From Pseudoips prasinana (Eukaryota; Arthropoda; Insecta; Lepidoptera; Nolidae): DNA of 64,000 nucleotides. Numbering within the stretch: position 1 is the first letter of the stretch; every line of letters begins with the position of its first letter. Location: contig OX621265.1 of the NCBI GenBank assembly GCA_951640165.1, positions 11,917,001 to 11,981,000 on the forward strand, read 5' to 3'. A program made the translations under genes and the position numbers. The notes under the pieces are model-generated. The model was not told the DNA's origin, ran no database searches, and saw nothing but the letters and a program-made list of their open reading frames with translations. Shown piece after piece: positions 12,801 through 19,847 of this stretch.

Positions 12801-15800
12801 AAAACATGTGCAAATGGGGTTACATTCCCACATCACAAAACATCTGCGAGTGCGGCGTGTCACCCCAAAGTATGGCACATTTATCTGATTGTCCTTCTTG
12901 TCCAGTCTCTTGTTCCCTTCAGGACTTGTATGACGCTTCAACCAAAGCAATCAGCGTTGCTCAATTTTGGCAAGATAAAATCTGATTTTTTACCATCGAC
13001 ACGATAAGAAGAAGAGTGCTGTTGCACAAGCCGGGCAGGACCGCTGTTTCTCCCTTGACCAATCCTCTCTTTCCGACCAATCTGCTTGCTGGACGAGGCG
13101 GGCAAGCTCTTTGAGCGTGTCACAGCCGCCCGTTTCAGCGAGCATCTGTCGCGCGTTGGCCCCGACTTATCGGACAACCAGTTCGGTTTCCGAGAGGGAC
13201 GATAAAATTCGTCGGTCGGAACGGGATTGAGATCCAGAGGGAGCTCTCTTGCGGGGTTCCTCAGGGGTCCGTGTTGGGACCTCTGCTATGGAGCCTCGCG
13301 TATGATGCAGTCCTGCGGATAAGCCTCCCTCCCGGAGTGAGCGTCGTCTACTATGCGGACGACACGCTCGTCATAGCCCGGGAGGCAAGCTTCCAGCGGG
13401 TGGTACGGCTCGCCGAACTCGGAGTCGCGTGTGTCGTCGCGGCCATAATAAGACTGGGCCTTCGGGTAGCGCCTCACAAGACCGAGGCGCTATGGTTCCA
13501 CGGCTTACGCCGTAGGGAGGAACCACCCAGTATTTCGATGCGTGTAGGTGACGCAGAGGTCAGGGTGGGGCGGTACATGATGTACCTAGGCCTCACCCTA
13601 GATAGTCGATGGGGCTTCGAGGAGCCCCCCGAGTGCGCCGGGTAACCGGTGCGTTACACCGGCTTTTGCCGAACCTCGGGGGTCCCCGGGAAGAAGTTCG
13701 CCGCCTCTACGGAGGTGTCGTGCGATCCATGGTCCTTTATGGGGCGCCCGTCTGGTCTGAATGCCTGACGGGCGCCTCCCGCTGCAGAGCTATTTTGAAC
13801 AGCCTGCAGCGTGTGGTGGCCATACGGATCGCACGAGGATACCGAACGGTATCCTTTGAGGCGGCGACACTCCTGGCGCGCCTCCCGCCATGATCTCCTT
13901 GATCTTCTGGCGGCAGTTGACGTGACGGTTTACACCGAAATCCGCATCCGCCGGGAGAGCGGTGAGGCGCCAGAGTAGACGCTCATTGCCTATAGGCGGG
14001 ATGCACACCGGCGCGTACTAACCCAGTGGCGCGCACGGCTTGAGTTGCGCCTGAACGCGCGCCAACGTGCCGTCGGTGCTATCCTGCCTCACCTCGAGGC
14101 CTGGGTGGGAAGGATGGGTGGTTACGTCACCTACAGACTGACTCAGATACTCACCGGACACGGGTGTTTCGGTGAGTATCTGTGTCGGATCGGCCGAGAA
14201 GTGACGACACATTGACACCATTGCGGGAGCGACCTGGACTCTGCCCAGCATACACTGGAGGAGTGCCCGGCCTGGGAGGCCGAGAGGCGAGTCCTGGTCG
14301 CTGAGATCGGACGGGAACTTTCGCCGCCAGTAGTCGTGTGTGCGATGCTGGCTGGCGACTCCACCAAATGGGACGCCGTGGTCTCCTTCTGTGAGGCAGT
14401 TTTGCTGCAGAAGGAGGCCGCCGAGGAACGGGATCGGGAACGAGCTGATCCCACTCGTAGGCGGAGGAGGCGTCGGGGTGGCGGCGGCAGCCGTTAGCCC
14501 AACTCCCCTTGGGGCCGCGGCGGCAGTGTGAGAAGTGTCCTCTACTGCCGCCACGTACAAGCGGCTCCGGGATGACGATCTGTTTGTGGCGCAGTCGCTG
14601 TGCCGTACTGGCAGGAGTCGGCAATAGGGGAGGGCAATCCAAAGGAGCCATCCCGGGGTACGTGTCCCGACCATCTGGGACATGGCGCAAAAGGGGGTAC
14701 CGGAGCAGCATACCCGCGTTCCCGGGACTCCCCCATCAGGCCCCAAGAGAAGTCCACGGCAGGTAGGTTTAGTCGGTGCAAGTCCGACATACCCACCCGC
14801 AGACACTTTTTGCGGGTGGCATGCGAAGGCATTCCCCCTGCGTTATCAAAAAAAAAAAAAAAAAAAGGTCTACTCACATAGATAATTACACCCAGCCTCA
14901 GTACAAACAGACATTTTCATGCACATAAATATCTGTCCTGGGTGGGAATCGAACCCACTACCTTACTAACCACGCCAACAGGCCCTTCAATGACAGATGC
15001 GGCTGATATGATGACGAGGATGATGATTATGGTAATCCTCATCATTCCTTCATCCGCTTATTACTGCGATACCATCTACACTAATATTATAAAGAGGAAA
15101 GATTTGATTGTTTTTTTTGTATGTTTGTATTGAATAGGCTCCGAAACTACTTGACCGATTTGAAAAATTCTTTCTGCTTTATTAAATTTTCATTCAAGTT
15201 AGAGATCCATACTAAAACTCAAATAATGTAACCCAAGGTTTGGAAAAATACCAAATAACTTTCTTAAATTGCGTGCGCTGCGAAAACTATTTATTATAGA
15301 ACAAAATAGTGTACGACGTTTTTGCAGAACTATTATTATCTAAAGAAAAGCCAAAAAGAAATATTGTTTCATATTTTTTTTCTTCATCTTACTCTTTTTT
15401 AATAATCCCGCGCAAAAACAAGAAAGTATGTATGGTAGGGAGAGAGAGTGTGTGTGTGTGTGTGTGTAAAAAATTATAACCCTTGAAATGTTTGTTTAAT
15501 ACCCGCGCGAAGCCGGAGCGAGCTGCTAGTATTATATAAAAACGTTAAAGTACATATACCTGTTACGATTTTGTTCTGATGAGCACCTCCTGGGTGAAAT
15601 GTGTTTGTCATTTTGAACTGGACTTGTAGAGATTTGTTCTTTTTTTGGAGCGTATCTTCAACGGTACAAACAAACGTAGTATTATGATGTATAACTTGCA
15701 GTCTAGTCATGAAACCGACACTTGATGCCGATGGTCCGATTTTCTTAAACGCTTCTGAAAAATAAAGAGGCTCAAAACTAAATCGGGTTAATGTGATAAG

Positions 15801-18800
15801 TCATAAGTCATTTAATTCTTAACAATTTACATTGTGTTGAAATATTTTTTGTATAATACATATTGTATAATACATATCTAAAATACAAAATAAAACTAAC
15901 AAAAACTATCATAAGTATCTACATAAGGGTCAAGAATACGTTATTACATTTGTCGTTTCTCATTTAGGCTTTCTCCAATAAATATGTATTCAATATGTTT
16001 TAAAATAAATTAACTCTGTGTATAATTTTATTATTCTATTGGCAACTAGTTATATAAGATGACAGATTGTACTCTATGACTATGCTATAATATTCAATTT
16101 AGGTTGAATTATAGAGGGTAAATCTGCCCTACGAGTACTCTCTCAGCTGTCGTTCCTCATCATTCTCGTATTTGTACAATTTTTTAACAAAACTAGTTAA
16201 CAACACAAGAATATATTACAGGCATGGTGCCGTCAAAATGTCTAATTTAATAAAGCGGTCTGCATGACTCAGTCTGGTTTATACGAAACATCGTCCTTAT
16301 AGCGATATAATACACACACACTCTCATATTAGTGTTTTTCTGTGTGTTACGATGTATAATACGAGGGTATTTTAATACAAATACAACTCATAAAATCTCA
16401 AAATGGGAAATCATAAACTCATTAAATATAGGGGCTACATGAAGAGCTATCAAGTCCTACACTTGCAAGGTTTATTTTCATGGATTTAGGAATAACTCCA
16501 TTTGTATATATAACAATAGGTATGAGCGCAGGCCTTTCAATTTTCCATATTAGCGCATGTCCAAAACTCAGATCAAGCTATTTTGATTTTATTTCTTTTT
16601 CTGCGTTAGGCGATTGGCACACTGCCCCGCATGATGCAGCGTAGTGCATGAGTGCTTTTTTGCTTTTAAGTGTCACCGTTTATATAGAAAACACGCACAG
16701 TCCAACACACTGAAACTGCATCCACGCGCGTTCAGGCAGATGCGTGTTCTGTGTGTTGGACTGTGCTCACGCACTACGCTGCATCATGTGGGGCAGTGTG
16801 CCAATCGCCTTAAAGTTGTCTTCAACAATATGATACATAAACAAATGAAAAAGATATTCACAAATAATGTATTTTCCATTTGTTTGTCAAGGACGACAAT
16901 ATAAAGTCGATAATTATTATAATAATAATTACTTACCATCATAAAGAACAGAGTTCATTGAGACAATATACTTTTCCGAAGAACAAAAAACATCGACGTT
17001 GTCATCTATATCATAAAAGTACTCGGCTGTGTAGTCGATATTTAATTTGTTACTAGTCACATAAATTGGCTCCAAATTAATTCTATTGACTGTTACTGTT
17101 AGAGGAAAATCTGGAATCAAATCATAACAATCAGCATCTGTAAAAAGTCCACTATAAGAATAATCTTATATTGCATACTATCCGTCTCCACAAAATAAGT
17201 AGGTAATTATTTTATGGGGAAATGTATACGATTCGATAACAAACTGCCCAATAATATTAGAGAATTGTCTACGAATAAGTTTAAAAGAATTATTAAAGCC
17301 AAATTGTGTAACAGGGCATATTACAAAATTTCTGATTATTTAAGTAACAAAAGTGCTTAGGATTGAGTTGTTCTGAGTCAACACATATGATTGTAATTAA
17401 TCTTAAGTACATTTTATTTTTAAAAAGGATTCCTACTGAGTTTTCTGGCTGTGTTTCCCAGTAGCCGCCACGTCATACACTGCACGGTAGGGTAAAAAAA
17501 ATGACGATTCCACATAAATGCAAAATTTATACGGGATAAATGATTTTTGACTTTTGACTTTGACTTTGTAGGGCAAAAGCATCCCCCAAGAATCATCTTG
17601 GGGGGATGTGTCATACTTAGTTGCCACGCTTGGCAGACGGGTTGGTGACCGCAGTAGGATGGTCGTTGAACTCACAGAGACCCTGCTGCCCGTCATCTGG
17701 TAGATATTCCTTCGGGTCGGCTTCTACGCCCCCCACGGGATAAGATGGGGTGCTTATATTCTGTCTGATATTCGCCGCCGTCACCACAAATTAGAACAAA
17801 CTTATATGGATATAAAATATAATGTCTTCTTCCTAGCCGAAGCCGAGCCTTTCGGCTACGGCGGCCAGTATCAATAAAGACTAGTCTTGTGCGCGGGACA
17901 TAGATATTATAGTGTACAAGTGCGTGCGCAAACACAAGAGAACTCTCTATTCCATTAGTCTCATGTTCCGATGGGACGCCTAGCGACACGACCGGAAAGA
18001 CGTCAGCTACAGGATCGATGGCTTTACGTGCTCTCCATGGCACGAATGTATAATATCGCCATCTCCAAGACTTCGGCTGATACTGAGAAATTTTCTTTCC
18101 ACAGGAAAATTCCAAAATCACTCTCAAGGACCCGAATCGGATTTGAACCCGTTTCGTTATCACTGGTTGAACACGCTACGGCTAGACCAACGAGTTTAAT
18201 AATACTAATGGAGAAATAGCATATTTTAATTATTTTTTTTTGTGTGTACATGAATGATTAAGTATGGAAAATAAAAAAAATATGATTTATGAGTTATGCC
18301 TGAAAGAATCTCTTTTGAAATAAGCGCCATCTCTTGGCAATGGTCAAATTTAAGAACAGGCGTGCCGGCCACTTATCTGCATATTGTGACTTATGCCTAA
18401 AAGAATCCCTTTTGAAAAAAGGGCCACCTGATGGCAATGGTCAAATTTAAGAACAGGCGTACCGGCCGCTTATCTGCATATTGTGAGTTATGCCTGAAAG
18501 AATCCCTTTTGAAATAATCGCCACCTGTTGGCAATGGTCAAATTTAAGAACAGGCGTACCGGCCGCTTATCTGCATAGGTTTCGGTATGATGGCATTAGC
18601 GTAATCATGGCGTATGGTTAATGGAGCACCGAAGTACACACGCCAGCACATCAAGCCACCCAAATCTATCAAATTTCCCCAATTGAAAGTGAACCTTATA
18701 GTTATGAGATAAAGTAGAAAATCGATATCAGAAATTTTACAGATTGGGGTAGCTGGATGTGCTGGCGTCTGTACTTATACAGGGTTATTTGTAAAATACC

Positions 18801-19565
18801 AACAACCTAGCAGGATATAGCTAACACCATAAGGAACAGCTTTTGATAAGTATTAATTTAATTTCCCGTTTGAGTCTTTATAAGTCTATGCGCAGCATAA
18901 ATACTCTCAATATAAGTAGGTACTATTCTTATATGCTCGCCTATTTAAAGTACTTCTGACCTGGAGTTTTTAGGATTCCGTACCCAAAGGGTAAAACGGG
19001 ACCCTATTACTAATACTTCGTTGTCTGTCTGTCCGTCTGTCACCAGGTTGTATCTCATGAACCGTGATAGTTAGACAGTTGAAATTTTCACAGATGATGT
19101 ATTTCTGTTGCCGCTATAACAACAAAAAAGAAAATAAAATAAATATTTAAGGGTGCTCCCATAAAATCAACGTGAATTTTTTGCTCGTTTTGATAGATAA
19201 TGGTACGGAACCCTTCGTGCGCGAGTCCAACTCGCACTTGGCCGGTTTTTTATTTTGAGGACATCTCTGACTTAGTCAAGAATTAGTAGAAAATTCAACG
19301 AGTAATACCCCTTTTGGTTGTACCATTCAAACAGGCCAGGTATACTTGTTTTAAATAGAGAGTATAATAGATATTTTATTAATCATTTACTAAAGTATTT
19401 AAAAAGTAACTTGTGTTTGATTGTACGAGACCCATCTAGTGTGATCTCCACACGCACTTGGAAGGTTTTTTTTTATATTATGGGTAGGTTCTTACCTCTT
19501 TTATACCCCTCAGCAACAACAAATATCACTAAAACTAATATTAAGAATGACAATTTACAACACAT
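362..19565 (-). CDS. Receptor gene A: signal peptide, 3 Ig-like domains, TM, tyrosine-rich tail
   Basis: Nine exons join to 1968 nt (655 codons plus stop): 19565-19496, 17137-16937, 15754-15560, 10675-10490, 10356-10207, 8921-8757, 8270-7920, 4472-4360, 898-362. All junctions are GT/AG and all phases agree. Residues 1 to about 20 are a signal peptide. Residues 24-155 form domain 1, 156-267 a Cys-less domain 2, and 268 to about 360 domain 3. A Thr/Ser-rich stalk runs to 439, the helix spans about 446-467, followed by the basic RIKRRG, then the tail. Each domain is two exons: the first ends in a strand like 'G-E-x-[IVL]-x-[VI]-x-C', the second carries the partner Cys followed by a beta-like strand. 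The tail has 10 Tyr, six as YxN, and two ITIM-like motifs (LTYANL, SNYAEV). Paralogous to the gene at 43141-60818. The Ig-like fold is inferred from the paired Cys and strand pattern. The ligand is unknown. Confidence 0.85.
1095..1310 (-). mobile_element. RTE-tailed SINE variant
   Basis: On the minus strand it reads from a block with 'gagaacgggcagc' through 'gcgatcgccaaccc' to the tail 'ggacgtctttcggctgata' and an ATG/ATC microsatellite. The last ~60 bp equal the 3' end of the RTE-like LINE fragments in this window, and the upstream part differs. Copies at 7305, 17580, 37590, 44370 and 46205. Confidence 0.6.
1945..2290. repeat. Palindromic MITE-like repeat, split arms
   Basis: 'cacggctacatatcaagct' and 'ccagtataagctgatctc' near 1950-2000 recur inverted near 2240-2280 ('gagaggtcagtttatactgg'). 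Another copy lies at 54690-54800, so this is a dispersed fold-back family. Confidence 0.45.
4360..4472 (-). CDS. Gene A exon 8 (transmembrane)
   Basis: 113 nt, enters in phase 1 and leaves in phase 0. Encodes GFDKTW, then the hydrophobic segment IFVLAGIVAMLVVICVSIVV, then basic RIKRRGQTSQ. Paralogous to 46632-46741. Donor CAG|GTAAAA. Confidence 0.88.
4560..5006 (+). pseudogene. Retroelement ORF C-terminal fragment
   Basis: An open frame of about 140 codons encodes LTLVPWSRGRPLVWDASCVD, then GDPRAGVYLGQRIS and IQRGNFASFLG. This resembles the conserved C-terminal region of invertebrate non-LTR polyproteins ('LTLVPW...WD.T.VDT' to 'GDPR...QR.S...QR.N'). It lies in gene A intron 7, opposite to the gene, with no RT domain, so it is a 5'-truncated remnant. 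Known of family: moderately sure. Confidence 0.55.
5150..5266. mobile_element. MITE-1 (degenerate copy)
   Basis: Degenerate copy of the palindromic element with ends like CAGACGCCAGCACATC: 'ggcgccagcacatcaagcta' and 'ttggggtagctgg..ctggcgtctgta'. It has lost part of its left arm. Confidence 0.65.
5677..5743. repeat. Fold-back, 27-bp arms
   Basis: 'gtcagttctacgagctatgt' (5677 on) is repeated inverted ending at 5743, with about 12 bp between the arms. It lies inside RTE coding sequence. Confidence 0.85.
5757..5872. repeat. Fold-back, 53-bp arms
   Basis: Arms 5757-5809 and 5820-5872 are near-perfect inverted copies of RTE sequence starting 'gatccgcaggcgaaccaaag', spacer 10 bp. It starts 14 bp after the previous fold-back. 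Confidence 0.9.
6185..6600. mobile_element. Composite of SINE-C, RTE and R1 fragments
   Basis: A SINE-C fragment ('cccatggaatctaatccctg..gcggggtacttt'; compare 60890) is followed by an antisense RTE tail starting at the (ATC)n near 6245. A 22-bp fold-back follows at 6390-6440, then more SINE-C ('cagacggacacaa'-like). Last is an antisense R1 piece (6495-6570) matching 14100-14180. Several insertions and a rearrangement are layered here. Confidence 0.55.
6390..6440. repeat. Fold-back, 22-bp arms
   Basis: 'ctgcgtcttccggttcgtgg' (6390-6411 arm) and its inverse at 6419-6440, spacer 7 bp, within RTE sequence. Confidence 0.88.
6841..6982. mobile_element. MITE-1 copy
   Basis: A palindromic ~140-bp element with ends 'gtacagatgtcagcacatca' and 'ggatgtgctggcatctatac'. 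The two halves are inverted around 'gtgataaagttgaaaat'. TA borders suggest Tc1/mariner-type mobilisation. Confidence 0.8.
7195..7294. repeat. Two adjacent fold-backs
   Basis: 'gcgcatgcttgtgt' / 'acacaagcatgcgc' (7195-7230), then 'gaaactacctaaaaacg' / 'cgtttttaggtagtttc' (7241-7294). Confidence 0.8.
7305..7510 (-). mobile_element. RTE-tailed SINE variant
   Basis: Same family as 1095-1310: 'atcatcatctcagccaaac' tail at left, 'gccataatcgccacgcttgg' and 'cgctgctgcccgttctctag' following. Confidence 0.6.
7609..7901 (-). mobile_element. Lep1-type Helitron
   Basis: On the minus strand it starts TCTATACATATAATAAAATC and ends near 'gcggggcagagcta', with the hairpin-forming 'gcgggtaaaaccgc'-type subterminal sequence (here with changes). 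Non-autonomous, no ORF. Its 5' TC end is about 18 nt from the exon 7 splice donor of gene A. Confidence 0.7.
7920..8270 (-). CDS. Gene A exon 7 (domain 3, second half, and stalk)
   Basis: 351 nt, phase 1-1. Contains LTSEYNKKELICTSD (second cysteine) and the strand PKIIVIFLE. About 75 residues rich in Thr/Ser follow (for example STTTIVTTLSTT), a mucin-like stalk likely to be O-glycosylated. Donor GGAA|GTAAGA. A Helitron ends about 18 nt into the following intron. Confidence 0.88.
8335..8704 (-). mobile_element. SINE-A (near full length)
   Basis: On the minus strand: a tRNA-like head with box B-like GGTTCAAATCCC relative at 8650 ('gggatttgaactcaggac'), body, then 'gaggacattattat' tail. It makes up most of the 486-bp gene A intron 6. 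Confidence 0.75.
8757..8921 (-). CDS. Gene A exon 6 (domain 3, first half)
   Basis: 165 nt, phase 1-1, acceptor 'tttcag', donor G|GTGAGT. Begins DCPLRVDG, like DCYDLIPD of exon 2, and contains 'YYEFENGEQLYLQC' with the first Ig-like cysteine. Confidence 0.88.
8977..9172 (+). pseudogene. RTE-like LINE fragment
   Basis: Sense RTE sequence: 'cgcaggcgaaccaaagtcac' through 'ctcgagtggcgaccacgaac' and 'cgatgatcttgtgagggtcg', coding in relatives for the KVLEWRPRTG segment. Frame broken. It lies in gene A intron 5. Confidence 0.6.
9213..9525 (+). pseudogene. R1-like LINE 3' fragment
   Basis: Matches the 3' region of the R1-like element at 14455-14750 ('ggcggaggcgtc', 'ctgtttgtggcgcagtcgct', 'ggagcagcatacccgcgttc') but lacks the poly-A end. 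Non-coding remnant. Confidence 0.65.
9526..10206. other. Rest of gene A intron 5, with Repeat D copy 2
   Basis: 9526-9770 shows nothing recognisable apart from a short AGC run near 9720. 9770-10200 is Repeat D without the MITE found in copy 1. Confidence 0.45.
10207..10356 (-). CDS. Gene A exon 5 (Cys-less domain 2, second half)
   Basis: 150 nt, phase 1-1, easily missed. Acceptor 'tatttcag' at 10357-10358, donor G|GTACGT. Encodes KNENQIDLEFKLKN, then PLKYRYRND, then SRSISVEITFKK, which aligns with SKVTCDYKSN and KKVEIQFIM of gene B. The cysteine is replaced by Arg, complementing the Phe in exon 4. Confidence 0.82.
10490..10675 (-). CDS. Gene A exon 4 (Cys-less domain 2, first half)
   Basis: 186 nt, phase 1-1. 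'HYEYFDGETIKVIFEKN' aligns with YYYKNGEKIDVFC in gene B, but the cysteine position is Phe. Acceptor 'ttttcag', donor T|GTAAGA. The split codon T|TC gives Phe when joined to exon 5. Confidence 0.85.
10790..11060 (+). pseudogene. LINE RT C-terminal fragment
   Basis: Encodes, with one frameshift near 10950, FKTNKYYDLSNELTRNG, LYAVELGARGI, LLKDLGFSRTSISS and ILERVSKAALLGSYQI. This is the usual C-terminal end of several invertebrate non-LTR RT ORFs. It lies in gene A intron 3, opposite to the gene. Confidence 0.6.
11097..11294 (+). mobile_element. 5'-truncated R1-like insertion with target duplication
   Basis: The R1-type 3' end ('ggagcaacatacccgcgttc', 'gcgggtggcatgcgaaggc') ends in a poly-A run at 11268-11280. 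It is flanked by the direct repeat ggggcccccataa at 11097-11109 and 11282-11294, a target-site duplication. So it is a 5'-truncated retrotransposition by-product. Confidence 0.85.
11390..13015 (+). pseudogene. Jockey-like LINE, RT ORF with one nonsense codon
   Basis: The frame through 11426-12985 encodes an RT. Visible motifs are FVDLSAAYDTVN, LPQGSVLAPILFNIYTND and YIYADDLAL (catalytic YADD). The thumb/C-terminal region includes CPVWHRSAHAKSVDVALNET and ITGCLKPTP. A TGA at 12746-12748 interrupts, but the same frame continues (TWRTLNRLRTQVGRSK) through a CxC..HxxxC cluster (CECG, then AHLSDC) to a stop at 12983-12985. The element ends 'acacgataagaagaag'. The 5' half (endonuclease) is missing. 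It lies in gene A intron 3, opposite strand. Confidence 0.8.
13025..14866 (+). pseudogene. R1-clade LINE, deleted and frameshifted
   Basis: Pieces in order: LLDEAGKLFERVTAARFSEH and DNQFGFREG; a deletion near 13203; then SCGVPQGSVLGPLLWSLAYD, VVYYADDTLVIA, LGLRVAPHKTEALWF and YMMYLGLTLDSRW; a frameshift near 13640; then VRSMVLYGAPVWSE; and a C-terminal zinc knuckle region (HCHHCGSDLDSAQHTLEECP). The 3' UTR ends in poly-A at 14848-14866. The motifs fit R1/SART-type elements. Open frames on the other strand here are shadows. Confidence 0.8.
14870..15010 (-). mobile_element. SINE-D fragment
   Basis: Antisense tRNA-derived SINE: 'tgggtgggaatcgaaccca' (box B) and 'ccacgccaacaggccc' (head), with 'gataattacaccca' body. 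Truncated at the poly-A of the preceding LINE. Confidence 0.7.
15074..15528 (+). mobile_element. Helitron-like element, second family
   Basis: Starts TCTACACTAATATTATAAAG and ends GAGCTGCTAG followed by T, preceded by a GC-rich hairpin-capable stretch (cgcgcgaagccggagcga). These are Helitron 5'-TC and 3'-CTAG ends. Internal GT microsatellite near 15450. No ORF. It ends about 31 nt from the gene A exon 3 donor. Confidence 0.6.
15560..15754 (-). CDS. Gene A exon 3 (domain 1, second half)
   Basis: 195 nt, phase 1-1, acceptor 'tttttcag', donor G|GTATAT. Begins AFKKIGPSASS, matching LKKIGESFPYR of the gene B exon at 58102-58239. Contains NTTFVC with the second cysteine, then the strand SLQVQFKM. 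Confidence 0.88.
15755..16936. other. Gene A intron 2
   Basis: AT-rich DNA with no recognisable element between 15780 and 16600, then the nested palindrome at 16608-16810. Confidence 0.5.
16608..16810. repeat. Nested palindrome, about 200 bp
   Basis: Outer arms of about 45 bp ('ttaggcgattggcacactgc' from 16606; inverse ending 16812) enclose inner arms 'gcacagtccaacacac' (16695-16710) and 'gtgtgttggactgtgc' (16751-16766). The outer arms differ at few positions. Confidence 0.85.
16937..17137 (-). CDS. Gene A exon 2 (domain 1, first half)
   Basis: 201 nt, phase 1 to phase 1, acceptor 'tttacag', donor G|GTAAGT. Encodes a segment starting ADCYDLIPDF and including 'AEYFYDIDDNVDVFC', the first-half signature with the first Ig-like cysteine. 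Confidence 0.88.
17190..17572 (+). mobile_element. 5'-truncated LINE 3' end
   Basis: Encodes the very end of an RT ORF (NKLPNNIRELSTNKFKRII, KISDYLSNKSA stop) followed by a 3' UTR and a TTTTGACTTTTGACTTTG tail. Related copies at 28580, 32030 and 56550. Confidence 0.75.
17580..17790 (-). mobile_element. RTE-tailed SINE variant
   Basis: Antisense block 'cgccacgcttggcagacggg' to 'cacgggataagatggggtg', as at 1095 and 7305. Confidence 0.55.
17833..18203 (-). mobile_element. SINE-A copy
   Basis: Antisense copy with 'gccgagcctttcggctac' variant end, 'gggacgcctagcgacacgac' body, and tRNA-like head 'gctagaccaacgag' at the right. Confidence 0.7.
18291..18578. repeat. 97-bp tandem repeat, 3 copies
   Basis: Units start at 18291, 18388 and 18485 with 'ga(g/c)ttatgcctgaaagaatc' and end 'cttatctgcata'. 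Spacing is exactly 97 bp twice, with about 10% divergence. Confidence 0.9.
18634..18774. mobile_element. MITE-1 copy
   Basis: Ends 'gtacacacgccagcacatca' and 'gatgtgctggcgtctgtac'. Palindromic, 141 bp. Confidence 0.85.
18955..19255 (+). mobile_element. Dispersed repeat ending in GCACTTGGCCGGTTTTT
   Basis: A widespread lepidopteran repeat: 'ggattccgtacccaaagggt', TGTCTGTC runs, then 'ggtacggaacccttcgtgcg' and 'cgcacttggccggttttt'. Copies at 52580-52856 (inverted) and a fragment at 59700. Class unclear (MITE or SINE). It lies in gene A intron 1. Confidence 0.6.
19496..19565 (-). CDS. Gene A exon 1 (signal peptide)
   Basis: ATG at 19565-19563 opens 23 codons beginning MCCKLSFLILVLV and ending AEGYKR, a typical signal peptide: short n-region, about 13 hydrophobic residues, Ala/Gly cleavage region. 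The donor is AGAG|GTAAG. It ends in phase 1, so the final G plus AT of exon 2 gives Asp. Confidence 0.85.
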
Positions 19566-19586
19566 TTTGTCTGCGATCCAATATAA

Positions 19587-19620
19587 ACTGACAATTGAAG
19601 GAAAATGGCTATAAAATATT
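19587..19620 (-). promoter_or_regulatory. Candidate core promoter of gene A
   Basis: On the minus strand an arthropod initiator-like TCAGTT (19591-19586) lies about 22 nt before the ATG. A TATA-like AT-rich stretch (TATTTTATAG, near 19618-19609) sits about 30 nt further upstream. Spacing fits a TATA/Inr promoter, but the TATA match is weak and on this strand imperfect. Confidence 0.35.
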
Positions 19621-19714
19621 AATAAGCGACTCCTTATTAAAATTACAAATAGTTAGTAAAATATATATCATTACATATAACACGGATAATACATATATAA
19701 TGGCGTTATGATAT

Positions 19715-19847
19715 AATATAATAATAATGTCCTCCTAGCCGAATTTCGGCCACTGCGGCCAGTCAATAGGGATTAGCTATCTGCGCGGTACATATTATAG
19801 TGCACAGGTGTGTGCGAAAACCACACGAGCACTTTCTATTCCATGAC
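19715..19847 (-). mobile_element. SINE-A, left part of an interrupted copy
   Basis: The antisense SINE-A runs to 'ctttctattccatgac' and resumes at 22003 ('atgactcttatgatcag'). The LINE between them split the SINE. Confidence 0.85.

Noticed and set aside
14018..14877. Several long minus-strand frames over the R1-like LINE 3' region
   Set aside because: Antisense to clear R1 coding and GC-rich 3' UTR on the plus strand; no motif of their own.
18291..18578. Regular repeats as a CRISPR array
   Set aside because: Units are contiguous without unique spacers, in a eukaryotic intron.
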